Of a stretch of 64,000 nucleotides of DNA, positions 33,901-43,116 are shown one piece after another. Position 1 is the first letter of the stretch, and the number at the start of each line of letters is the position of its first letter. Source of the stretch: Amblyomma americanum. Its lineage: Eukaryota > Arthropoda > Arachnida > Ixodida > Ixodidae. The stretch is from contig NC_135497.1 in the NCBI RefSeq assembly GCF_052857255.1, forward strand, positions 543,854,207-543,918,206. Reading direction: 5' to 3'. The position numbers were made by a program, and so were the translations under genes. The notes under the pieces are model-generated. The model had not been told where the DNA came from, searched no databases, and was given only the letters and a program-made list of their open reading frames with translations.

Positions 33901-35284
33901 TCGACACAGCACTCATCTAGCCACAGTGCCTCTAGTGCACTTTCATCACACAAAAATACGAGAAAAAAAAACAATCTGAATGTTGGAAGCCAAAGAAAGC
34001 TATACTTGACGGCGCAACAGGTGGCAGTTCCGACTCGGTATGTTTTGGTGTTTCTCGCCATTCGCGGCTATGCGCTTTGGATGAACACGTGGTTTCAGTA
34101 TTGACGTGCCTCGATTTACAAGTGCGGAGCAGCAGAGAAATTTCAAGTGACGCCTCAAGTGCTCCTCGGACGAAGTTCATGCGCAACCACGCGACGGCGA
34201 GGCATTTTTTGTTGGCTAGTTTACCCTACGACACACTATAATAAATTTCATACCTTTAAAGGAAATATAATTCCATGCACACCCTTACACCTGACAAATT
34301 AGGAGTTTCTATTACATGTGCTCCCACCTTGCACCCTAGAATTTTAGAAGTTTGCATGAACGAGTGCATGTGGCCATAATACTCCTTGTATTGCCGTCGA
34401 GGTGCAAGGGGGGTCCTTTCAAAAATGTAAAGCTGGCTTCACCTCAGTGCTAAATGTCGGACTAAATGAGGAAGAATAAATGGAAAAAAAAAGAAAATAT
34501 AGCCCTAGGTCCTGTGCTTTACGGAACAAAATGTGTTAGCGTAGTTCCTGTGACAACATCACACGCACTTGTGAATAGTAACAAGCATGCTCGGCATTTT
34601 ATCCATGTTTCCTTATTGCATCGTTGCGATTGTTAAGGCATTCCACATGGCGATCAAACTTAACGAATTATTAGAGCAGTACAAACGCGCTGATGTTGCC
34701 AATAGTGTGAGCTCGTTAGGATTTCACTTTGAGGCATTGTTTAATCTTTCGCAGCCGAGAACATACATGCAGCGGCAAAAAAAGTTTGGTTCACTTGCAG
34801 CCTAAAAATGAGAACGATTAATCTTATTACAAATTACAGTAAAATTGTTAGAATAATACCTATGCCGTGAATTGGAGGGGGGCTCATTGCTTGTTTTGAT
34901 AATAGCATGTTCCTGTACTGAATCCATATCAAGGTAAAACAGTTACGACTGCATCGTAGTGCATAGAGAAATCATTACGTTGACGTCTTGCGACAATGTT
35001 TCAATCGGACTACTGTCTGCGCAAAATTGTCCTGCTTTACACACCAAATCATCCACAAGAAACAGGGCCAAAATTAGCTATTTCTTGAAGAAACCACTGT
35101 GACAACTGAAAGAAAGGCAACTGTGGAGACCTGAAGTTATTTAGGTCCCCAGAAGAGCTTGAGAAACTAAGTGCTATGTGGGGAAAACCAAAATTTTATT
35201 TTCCCTCGACTTCTTAGCTCCCCAAGACTGAACGAGTAGCAGGAGGTTAACTTGCAACCCATAAAACGTAAATGCCGTGGTATG
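30906..35284. other. No confident feature; poly-C and (CTC)n tracts at 31.4-31.5 kb
   Basis: About 4.4 kb of mostly AT-rich sequence with only short open frames. A poly-C run (about 31418-31438) and a (CTC)n run (about 31487-31507) create artificial Pro-rich frames. A GC-richer patch with many CpGs at 33770-33910 could be a promoter or exon, but I cannot support a gene. No transposon motif recognised. Confidence 0.4.
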
Positions 35285-35440
35285 CGGCGTTTCATGTCAG
35301 AAAGCTAAACCGGGCTATCGGAGACGCTGTGGTGGAAAGCTCCGTACTATTTTCGGCAATCCTGGGTCCTTTAACGCGCACTTGCATTGCAAAACGCACC
35401 GGCGTTTAAGGCACTTAGTGCTTTCAGCTCCCGTTCTGGG
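35285..35440 (-). mobile_element. Very degenerate SINE remnant
   Basis: Reverse-strand SINE-like blocks in order: gagacgctgtggtggaaagc, 'ctattttcggcaatcctggg' and 'cctttaacgcgcacttgcat', matching the 'gacgccgtagtg', 'aatttcgaccacctgggg' and 'tttaacgtgcactgacat' blocks of younger copies. The tRNA-like part is not recognisable. Confidence 0.5.
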
Positions 35441-36600
35441 CAAACACGCGAACGTCGTCTATGCACCTCAGCGCACCATTCAAAGAACATGAGCTAGAAC
35501 TGCTAGAACCTGAAGCGAACATTTCCGTCCCCCCGCTGAATTCGGAACCGGCGCGCTGCGACAGGAAACACGCTGTGTGGGCCGTCAGGGCGCCAAGGGG
35601 AGCCGAAGGTCTAATGGACCACAGAAACATCTTTCGAGCGTTTCGATGGTTTCGATCCGACCCAGCAGTCCGCATTCTGCCCTCTCTTCGGTTTGTGCTG
35701 TTCTCAATCACCGCTGCGTTTTGTTGATTCATTTAATTTTATGAAGAGCAATGCTTCAGGCCTATGGGCATTATGCCTATCCAACATATAACACGCCACC
35801 CTCCAGCCTCTCTCCCGCCTCTGTGAACCACCTCACCACGAATGTCCTGCCACCGTCCCTGCGCGGGCCTTCGAAGATTGCTCGGGTTACAAGCGCAGCG
35901 CACAAGCAGAGCGGTCTCTCCGCTCGAAAGTCGCGGCTCTAGGACGACTCGCGTGCAGACGGGAGGCTGAGAAGGCGCGTGCGCCCCGGCTTGCGGTAAA
36001 CAGCAAACAGACAAGACGCATCCAAGAAAGAGTACCTAGCGTGGCCATTCGGTCCATGCCACAGATTCATGTCACCCGTGTTCGCACGAGCGCTGCAGTA
36101 CGACCGCACTACGCCTGTCCCGTACCAACAACACTGCCGCCGAATATATGGAACTAGTGAAGGAACCCCACCCGAAGGCAACGTCCCAGCTTCTTCGGGA
36201 GCATTCCGGGATATCTGTTCGGGAGGGAGCTGTCCTAGAATGTGCTATGCTTTCCCTGCCATACATTTCATGCTCCCCTCCTTTTTCGACGACGACATAA
36301 GGTACAATTTTTTATATTTTTTCTACCATTGAAATGAAGCCCCTGGAGTGAAAGTAAAAAAAAATCGGCAAGCGGGACAATTCATGGTAACTTTTCATTC
36401 TGAATTAATATATCATGTTTAATCACTTCTTATTTTCCATAACTCGCAACTGTTAGCAATCGCTGTGTATGCTGCTCCGATGCTGCAAGTGCATTCCAGC
36501 TCCCGTACCAATTCTAAGTGAAAACAGCGAAACTGAATTTCTGCCGCTAAGCGGCCAACGGTACCGTCAAGTCTTTGTTCACTTTTTTTCAAGCCTGTTC
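35441..36600. other. No confident feature
   Basis: Open frames of 60-100 codons overlap on both strands (for example 35461-35727) without known motifs. GC content is higher at 35500-36250 than around it. Nothing assignable. Confidence 0.35.
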
Positions 36601-36603
36601 GTC

Positions 36604-38540
36604 ATGGCGTCGTTGTGTGCGTCATCAGCGGTTGACGAGAATACGTTTTCGACCGCGTTTTTCGAGGTACCGTAGTGAACTGAAGTGTTTTTAGTATCCA
36701 TATATATATCTAACTGGAAAAGTGCGTAGTTTCGTTCACTGTTGTATGAGTACCGTATATGAAGTATCAGGACAGAAGCAGCCGCTCTGCCGAATACGTT
36801 TCTTTGGTCTAGATTGGCAGAAAGGGCGGCGCTCGCTCACATTGTAAAGATTCGAAGTCAGAAAGCACGGGCGAAGTTATTATGTGCGCGTGTTCATGCG
36901 CCAGAATGTATTTGCAATGTAGCAATCGTTGTCCTGAAGTCGGCGTTAGTGAAAAAGACGAGCGTTGCAGTGATGTGGAGACGTAGAGCAGCTCAGCACT
37001 ACCAAGCACCTGCCTCGCAAGCAATCCTATTTCTTCATGCATGCTGGTTCCCATCTTACAAAGGATATGTTATGGAAGAGCGGTCTCAGGACTTGCCGTT
37101 TCTAAGTACCTACGTGCCAAGCTGTGCAGTGCGACTGGCCGCTCTTTCCTTGTATCCTAGGAAGAGAAGCAGCGCTGAACAGAGTTCACCGAGAATCAGT
37201 GTCCACTCACCTGTTTTTGTTTTGACGAAACGAAGTTTGCAGAGTACTGCCGCATGCTGCTTAGGAGCTCTGGTATGAGTGTTCTGTCAAATTGAAAGCC
37301 GTTTAACGCTATTCCGTCAAATTGCTTGCCCCGCTGTTCGTGCGTGGTAATTTTTTAAGCTGTGCGTAGGGACTGTACCGTATCTTTGCGTAAAATGCAT
37401 TGCGTAAGCATGACGTCTTAGATAAACTTTCAATTTTGTCTGCTGCGCAAGCGCTGACTGCAGGTCGTTTGTTCATCAGGCCGCTTTCAATTTGTTGATG
37501 CTGCCATCTATTTTAGTTTTTAGATGTTTTTAAAACGGCACCCATATTAAGCAATCCTGTGCCGTTCAAGCTAGGTATATATAGCTTGCCTTTTCAGTTC
37601 TTAAAAGTTCATAGTGTGGCCAGAGTGACCTCATTAATAAACTTTTGCTGTCTGTAATCGATGGTATTAAATGATTGTCTGCAGGGGAATACATCCACAG
37701 CCACATGGGAGCCCACAGCTTTCACCTTGTTGCCACTGGGAAATATTCATAAACAGTATGTAAGCAAAGGTGAGTTTAAGTTTTACAGCAAGCTTATTTT
37801 TATGTTTTATGTTAGGTTCTCTTTTGGGCCACTATCCCTTCTTTTCTTCATCAAGCGGCTTTATGAAAGAGGGTACATAGCCTAACCATACCCTTATTTA
37901 TACATCCTTGCTAGTTCGTAGTCAGCACAGGATTATTGCAACCCAATTTGGGTGTTGTTGAACGCAGTTTTCTGAAACCCTGCATTAAACGAATAAGTGC
38001 TAAATGTGTGGGTGATTTTTTACATTTTTATATTATTCAACAAAAACGTTTCCAATAGCTTGTGCTTGGTGCATGATGGTCTCAGTTATCTGTGTCATAA
38101 AACCCACGCAACAGCAATAAAAGGCAAAGAAGCTGATAAAAATGTTTCAGAGATGAAAGAAAATATAAGGCATGTGAGTAAAAATTTCTATTTTTGAGGC
38201 ATGTTCAGGCATCTGTTGAAAGGTGACGTGGTCGTCATTTGTTTTCTAATGAAAGTGAGATTTATTTCTATAAGTTTATTTGGAACAATTTTTCAAGCGA
38301 GAAAATAAATTTGCAATTTGTGTCCCTGCGTTCAACCCCAAGATTGCTCCCTGCACAATGCTCTTGGTGGATGCTCCACATATTTTGGCTTTGAAAGGTA
38401 CGCTGGTGTATTCATTCACTTTTTGTCACTTTCAGCTCGAACATGATGTAAGTCCAGCATGCACCATTGTGAGAGACATAAAAGCTCGATATGGTGAAAC
38501 TTGCATATTCCTCTTAATGGTACTGTTCTTGTAAACCGCC
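36604..38540 (+). other. Possible spliced gene of unknown identity (tentative)
   Basis: Several plus-strand pieces look exon-like. An ATG at 36604 opens MASLCASSAVDENTFSTAFFE before gaggtaccg. A segment after tgtctgcag (37685) reads GNTSTATWEPTAFTLLPLGN to a gtaagc at about 37760. At 38280-38534 an 84-codon frame reads CVPAFNPKIAPCTMLLVDAP then HILALKG, which faintly resembles the DVPHLLK region of P-element/THAP9 transposases. The splice sites do not form a verified chain and the apparent last intron would be too short. A decayed transposase gene is possible but unproven. Confidence 0.2.
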
Positions 38541-38653
38541 AGTGAGTTCACTTTAGTTTGCTTTAATAATTTGTTGGAGCACCCAAAGGGCTACAACACG
38601 CTTGATAGTTATGTTCATCCATGTAAACAGCTCATAGAGGGTCAGTATTTTAC

Positions 38654-38812
38654 ATCGTTCTGGCGCACGAAAAACACGGACGAAGGAAGAACAGACACAC
38701 AATCTCCGGACATCAACTGAAATTTATTCACAGAAACCGTGTTTTTCGTGCGCCAGAACGATGTATCATAATGCGACTGTGAACCAACTAGCCCAGCTGT
38801 CTACGCTTAGCC
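38654..38812 (+). mobile_element. Miniature fold-back PLE, 159 bp, 9-bp target duplication
   Basis: Bordered by gtattttac at 38645-38653 and 38813-38821. A perfect inverted repeat of nearly 30 bp (about 38651-38679 versus 38737-38765) flanks a core that on the reverse strand reads ctgtgaataaatttcag, a PLE 3' region with a polyadenylation signal. The right arm runs on to the full PLE terminus gaaccaactagcccagctgt. It is thus two 3' ends of one PLE joined head to head with all coding lost, the same architecture as the larger PLEs. Confidence 0.75.
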
Positions 38813-38821
38813 GTATTTTAC

Positions 38822-39159
38822 CTTTTTACGGTCTGTGAATACTTTCTGTTGCTGCCAAGGGCCTCAGAGTTCCTCCAGTGCAGTCACAGGCACACTTGGC
38901 ATGTGATGTGGTGAAAAAGTTCATTCCACTGAAAAATTGAAATCATTTTCGTGGTAGCAGAGGCTTTTAACCCTGATTGGTCATACCGCAAAATGTGCTT
39001 CCCGACTCAGTACTGTTTGTGTTGAGGAACGATAGCAGTTCTGCTATCCGGCCACTTCATTTTTATTTTTTGTAAATGTACCCTTCATGAGGTATCTGTA
39101 TTGCTGAACCTGCTGGCATTGAAGACCAGCACACCATTGTATTCGAGCAGTGGAGTGCG
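38822..39159. other. No recognisable feature between two PLEs
   Basis: Host-like or unidentified sequence; the plus strand has a short frame with AKGLRVPPVQSQAHLACDVV (about 38855-38915) of unknown origin. Confidence 0.3.
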
Positions 39160-39349
39160 GGTTTTTTGTATTCATGATTTGAACAGCGCGAACTACAAGG
39201 GACAAGAAAAGAAGGGAAACAGGACAAGCGCTGACTCGCAACTAAAAGGTTTATTCAATGAAACCTTCTTATATGAAGAAACAATCAAAGGGAAAAAACA
39301 ACACAAAAAACAACACAAAAAAACTAAAAACCATAAAACGCAACATTCG

Positions 39350-39709
39350 TCAGGTGCTCCCGAGATAATTCATCTCCCTATCGCAAAGGAACACAGAAGG
39401 TTTGCTGACGCACTTCAGTTGATCCCCTGCGATGTGAAAAGCCTCGACAACTTCTCGTGTCGTCTGATCACTGTGGGTGTATAGCACACGGGTTTGATTG
39501 AATAATGCAGTGCATTTTTTCTTTTTCTTTTTCATGACTTTACATTCTAGACAATGTTTGACCAAATGCGAAAGGTCATCACCATTGTTTAAGTTGTTCC
39601 TGTGCTCTTGTAGGCGCTTGTTAAGGCAACGCCCTGTCTGACCAATGTAACGCGCTCCACAGGAAAGGGGTACACTGTATACGACACATGTTTTACAGGC
39701 CACAAACTT
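39350..39709 (-). CDS. PLE-D left copy: GIY-YIG endonuclease
   Basis: Reads ACKTCVVYSVPLSCGARYIG then QTGRCLNKRLQEHRNNLNNG, a well-preserved GIY-YIG nuclease (CVVY strand, RYIG, the Arg of the helix), followed by HLVKHCLECKVMKKKKKK and DQTTREVVEAFHIAGDQ. In an intact PLE it is the C-terminal part of the RT protein. Here it is offset from the RT by an indel in the A-run, needing one extra base (or a -1 shift) to connect. It ends YLGST, stop. Confidence 0.85.
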   Translation of the reverse strand, partial: KFVACKTCVVYSVPLSCGARYIGQTGRCLNKRLQEHRNNLNNGDDLSHLVKHCLECKVMKKKKKKCTALFNQTRVLYTHSDQTTREVVEAFHIAGDQLKCVSKPSVFLCDREMNYLGST

Positions 39710-41181
39710 ATCCCTGTGCGCAACGCAACATCCTTCTTTTTTTCTTTTTTTTTCTCCTTGGCCTCTTTCTTTCTTTCAATGGCAGGGCATATCTGTTTGA
39801 GCTTGACGGGGGCTGTAAGGAACACGCCAACTTTGTACCTACTTGCTACGTTCTTTAGTCCGTGGGAGACGCGGTGAACATATGGCAAAACGGCAAATTT
39901 CTTCTTTTCAGGCTGGACGTCTGTCGTAAGCGGAGTGGCCAGACGCTTTAATGACTGAATTAAACGAGAACACGCCCCTGCTATCATCTGGTCTTGATAT
40001 CCAGCAAACTTAACCCTAGACAACTGGGTCTGGAAGCTATCTTGAATGGTGTGATGACCGGACTTGGTCAAAGCACTTCGCAAGCAGGAACTGATAAAGC
40101 TATTTTTTACCAATTTGGAATGACCGGAGTGAGAATTAAGAAGTGTCTTTGACGACCTCGGGTTATACTTCCAGCAAACATGGTTCTGCTCGAAATGCAG
40201 CCGCACGTCTAAAAACTGCAGTTCGTCGTTAACTGGTGCCTCAAGCGTGAACTGTAACCCCGACCCACACTCCCTGAACACTTTTAGAATGTCAACCATT
40301 CGAGCCGGAAAACGCCCACGTTCTACAAAAATAAGATAGTCATCGACATATCTGACAGTCTTGAGATGTAGGCCAGACAGGTTCTTTTCCAGATCCCTGT
40401 CAACGTACAACAGAAAAATGTCACTTAAGACAGGGGCGACGCTGGACCCAATGCACACTCCTGATTTCTGCGCAAATAGCTTGCCTTGCCATCCTATGAA
40501 AGTGGAATGCAAATAAAACCGTACCAATTCAAGGAAGTTTTCCACAGACATCCCGCATCGTGTTACGAACGCCATTTCGTCATTATCATCTGTAATATAC
40601 CTTTTCACACGCTTTAACAGGCAGTCATGTGGAAGGCTATAATACAGGTCTGTGACATCGATACTGAAGGCTGCACAGGCACTCGGGTTGTTCTCCTTCA
40701 AGAAGGAAACGAGGGCGTCGGAGTTGGGGATCTTGAGAGGGTCGAATGCATCCAAGGACGAAAGATGCCGTTGCAAAAATTTTGACACGTGGTGTTGCCA
40801 TGTGCTCCTTTCCGATACAATCGCTCTGAAGGGTACATCAACTTTATGCGTCTTCGCGGTGAAAAATATGTCCAGGTGCATTTTCTTGCAATGCCCAACC
40901 TGCTTGGCCAAGCGTTCGAGGCCGAGAGTGTTCAGAAGGGAGACGCCTTGCTCCTTGACCTTGGCCTCTTTCAGCGGAGACAACTCGAAGTTCTTCATGA
41001 CCGCGGCCAGGGCTTTTTCTTGGAATTGGCTTTCAGAAAAGATGGTAAAACAGCCTTCCTTGTCAGACAACAGGACCCTTAGGTCCTTTGAACACATCCA
41101 CTTCGCTATGGTGCCGACTGGATTACGTTTGGCTGCTTTTACGCAATCCAGTCGGCACCATAGCGAAGTGGATGTGTTCAA
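39589..41181 (-). CDS. PLE-D left copy: reverse transcriptase, N-truncated
   Basis: PLE RT, related to telomerase RT, open from an ATG at 41181 that lies in the opposite arm; the first 12 codons (MNTSTSLWCRLD) are antisense palindrome sequence, and native protein starts near VKAAKRNPVGTIAKW. Motifs: FTAKTHKVDVPFRAIVSE (about 40870-40815), SIDVTDLYYSLPH (about 40665-40625, catalytic Asp), SGVCIGSSVAPVLSDIFLLY (about 40475-40415) and TVRYVDDYLIF (about 40357-40325, YVDD intact). Post-RT: HSGHSKLVKNSFISSCLRSA. The frame leaves PLE sequence at a 17-base A-rich run near 39750 and ends out of frame at 39589; the nuclease is in another frame. Confidence 0.88.
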   Translation of the reverse strand: MNTSTSLWCRLDCVKAAKRNPVGTIAKWMCSKDLRVLLSDKEGCFTIFSESQFQEKALAAVMKNFELSPLKEAKVKEQGVSLLNTLGLERLAKQVGHCKKMHLDIFFTAKTHKVDVPFRAIVSERSTWQHHVSKFLQRHLSSLDAFDPLKIPNSDALVSFLKENNPSACAAFSIDVTDLYYSLPHDCLLKRVKRYITDDNDEMAFVTRCGMSVENFLELVRFYLHSTFIGWQGKLFAQKSGVCIGSSVAPVLSDIFLLYVDRDLEKNLSGLHLKTVRYVDDYLIFVERGRFPARMVDILKVFRECGSGLQFTLEAPVNDELQFLDVRLHFEQNHVCWKYNPRSSKTLLNSHSGHSKLVKNSFISSCLRSALTKSGHHTIQDSFQTQLSRVKFAGYQDQMIAGACSRLIQSLKRLATPLTTDVQPEKKKFAVLPYVHRVSHGLKNVASRYKVGVFLTAPVKLKQICPAIERKKEAKEKKKEKKKDVALRTGISLWPVKHVSYTVYPFPVERVTLVRQGVALTSAYKSTGTT

Positions 41182-42554
41182 AGGACCTAAGGGTCCTGTT
41201 GTCTGACAAGGAAGGCTGTTTTACCATCTTTTCTGAAAGCCAATTCCAAGAAAAAGCCCTGGCCGCGGTCATGAAGAACTTCGAGTTGTCTCCGCTGAAA
41301 GAGGCCAATGTCAAGGAGCAAGGCGTCTCCCTTCTGAACACTCTCGGCCTCGAACGCTTGGCCAAGCAGGTTGGGCAGTGCAAGAAAATGCACCTGGACA
41401 TATTTTTCACCGCGAAGACGCATAAAGTTGATGTACCCTTCAGAGCGATTGTATCGGAAAGGAGCACATGGCAACACCACGTGTCAAAATTTTTGCAACG
41501 GCATCTTTCGTCCTTGGATGCATTCGACCCTCTCAAGATCCCCAACTCCGACGCCCTCGTTTCCTTCTTGAAGGAGAACAACCCGAGTGCCTGTGCAGCC
41601 TTCAGTATCGATGTCACAGAGCTGTATTATAGCCTTCCACATGACTGCCTGTTAAAGCGTGTGAAAAGGTATATTACAGATGATAATGACGAAATGGCGT
41701 TCGTAACACGATGCGGGATGTCTGTGGAAAACTTCCTTGAATTGGTACGGTTTTATTTGCATTCCACTTTCATAGGATGGCAAGGCAAGCTATTTGCGCA
41801 GAAATCAGGAGTGTGCATTGGGTCCAGCGTCGCCCCTGTCTGCAGTGAAATTTTTCTGTTGTACGTTGACAGGGATCTGGAAAAGAACCTGTCTGGCCTA
41901 CATCTCAAGACTGTCAGATATGTCGATGACTATCTTATTTTTGTAGAACGTGGGCGTTTTCCGGCTCGAATGGTTGACATTCTAAAAGTGTTCAGGGAGT
42001 GTGGGTCGGGGTTACAGTTTACGTTTGAGGCACCAGTTAACGACGAACTGCAGTTTTTAGACGTGCGGCTGCATTTCGAGCAGAACCATGTTTGCTGGAA
42101 GTATAACCCGAGGTCGTCAAAGAGACTTCTTATTTCTCACTCCGGTCATTCCAAATTGGTAAAAAATAGCATTATCAGTTCCTGCTTGCGAAGTGCTTTG
42201 ACCAAGTCCTGTCATCACACCATTCAAGATAGCTTCCAGACCCAGTTGTCTAGGGTTAAGTTTGCTGGATATCAAGACCAGATGATAGCAGGGACGTGTT
42301 CTCGTTTAATTCAGTCATTAAAGCGTCTGGCCACTCCGCTTACGACAGACGTCCAGCCTGAAAAGAAGAAATTTGCCGTTTTGCCATATGTTCACCGCGT
42401 CTCCCACGGACTAAAGAACGTAGCAAGTAGGTACAATGTTGGCGTGTTCCTTACAGCCCCCGTCAAGCTCAAACAGATATGCCCTGCCATTGAAAGAAAG
42501 AAAGAGGCCAAGGAGAAAAAAAAAAGAAGGATGTGGCGTTGCGCACAGAGATAA
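41088..42554 (+). CDS. PLE-D right copy: reverse transcriptase, N-truncated
   Basis: Mirror image of the left copy. The ATG at 41088 again lies in the opposite arm and adds MNTSTSLWCRLD; native sequence starts near LRNPVGTIAKW. The same motifs are present: FTAKTHKVDVPFRAIVSE, SIDVTELYYSLPH (Asp kept; D to E four residues later), SGVCIGSSVAPVCSEIF and TVRYVDDYLIF (about 41909-41942). The frame ends at 42554 just after a 10-base A run at about 42516-42525, with the nuclease in another frame. Catalytic residues are intact, but the missing N-terminus and frame break make a working enzyme doubtful. Confidence 0.88.
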   Translation: MNTSTSLWCRLDYVWLLLRNPVGTIAKWMCSKDLRVLLSDKEGCFTIFSESQFQEKALAAVMKNFELSPLKEANVKEQGVSLLNTLGLERLAKQVGQCKKMHLDIFFTAKTHKVDVPFRAIVSERSTWQHHVSKFLQRHLSSLDAFDPLKIPNSDALVSFLKENNPSACAAFSIDVTELYYSLPHDCLLKRVKRYITDDNDEMAFVTRCGMSVENFLELVRFYLHSTFIGWQGKLFAQKSGVCIGSSVAPVCSEIFLLYVDRDLEKNLSGLHLKTVRYVDDYLIFVERGRFPARMVDILKVFRECGSGLQFTFEAPVNDELQFLDVRLHFEQNHVCWKYNPRSSKRLLISHSGHSKLVKNSIISSCLRSALTKSCHHTIQDSFQTQLSRVKFAGYQDQMIAGTCSRLIQSLKRLATPLTTDVQPEKKKFAVLPYVHRVSHGLKNVASRYNVGVFLTAPVKLKQICPAIERKKEAKEKKKRRMWRCAQR

Positions 42555-42912
42555 GTTTGTGGCCTGTAAAACATGTGTCGTATACAGTGTACCCCTTTCC
42601 TGTGGAGCGCGTTACATTGGTCAGACAGGGCGTTGCCTTAACAAGCGCCTACAAGAGCACAGGAACAACTTAAACAATGGTGATGACCTTTTGCATTTGG
42701 TCAAACATTGTCTAGAATGTAAAGTCATGAAAAAGAAAAAGAAAAAATGCACTGCATTATTCAATCAAACCCGTGTGCTATACACCCACAGTGATCAGAC
42801 GACACGAGAAGTTGTCGAGGCTTTTCACATCGCAGGGGATCAACTGAAGTGCGTCAGCAAACCTTCTGTGTTCCTTTGCGATAGGGAGATGAATTATCTC
42901 GGGAGCACCTGA
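42535..42912 (+). CDS. PLE-D right copy: GIY-YIG endonuclease
   Basis: Same domain as the left copy: VACKTCVVYSVPLSCGARYI, then GQTGRCLNKRLQEHRNNLNN, to DREMNYLGST. The frame relation to its RT differs from the left copy: here one base would have to be removed (10 A to 9), whereas the left copy needs one added (17 to 18). Both breaks are at the same A-rich tract, so they probably arose independently by slippage. Confidence 0.85.
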   Translation, partial: GVAHRDKFVACKTCVVYSVPLSCGARYIGQTGRCLNKRLQEHRNNLNNGDDLLHLVKHCLECKVMKKKKKKCTALFNQTRVLYTHSDQTTREVVEAFHIAGDQLKCVSKPSVFLCDREMNYLGST

Positions 42913-43116
42913 CGAATGTTGCGTTTCATGGTTTTTAGTTTTTTTGTGTTGTTTTTTTCCCTTTGATTGTTTCTTCATATAAGAAGGTTTCATTGAATAA
43001 ACCTTTTAGTTGCGAGTCAGCGCTTGTCCTGTTTCCCTTCTTTTCTTGTCCCTTGTAGTTCGCGCTGTTCAAATCATGAATATCTACCAACTCGCCCAAA
43101 TGAAGGTTTTTTGTAT

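Larger units (their letters stand above)
39172..43104. mobile_element. Penelope-like element D (PLE-D): 3.9-kb head-to-head palindrome with 12-bp target duplication
   Basis: Two nearly identical PLE copies joined at their 5' sides around a 20-base loop (41125-41144). The left copy (39172-41124) is on the reverse strand, the right copy (41145-43104) on the forward strand. The outer edges are PLE 3' ends; the right one reaches the full terminus accaactcgcccaaatgaag, the left stops about 25 bases earlier. The whole unit is flanked by ggttttttgtat at 39160-39171 and 43105-43116. Both copies start at the same truncated point inside the RT, lacking its N-terminal part. Arm divergence is low (about a dozen amino-acid differences in the RT), so it is young. 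Confidence 0.92.

Noticed and set aside
39740..39760. Programmed -1 frameshift joining PLE RT to the nuclease
   Set aside because: The slippery-like run fits only the left copy; the right copy would need the opposite shift, so independent slippage is simpler.
40652..41617. Long opposite-strand frames in the PLE-D arms (40652-41206 plus, 41123-41617 minus, and shorter mirror frames)
   Set aside because: They are antisense shadows of the two RT frames and appear in both arms only because of the palindrome.
39172..43104. PLE-D palindrome as a sequencing or assembly fold-back artefact
   Set aside because: The arms differ by scattered substitutions and indels, they stop at element ends while flanks differ, and a 12-bp direct repeat brackets the unit. 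An artefact would continue into flanking DNA.
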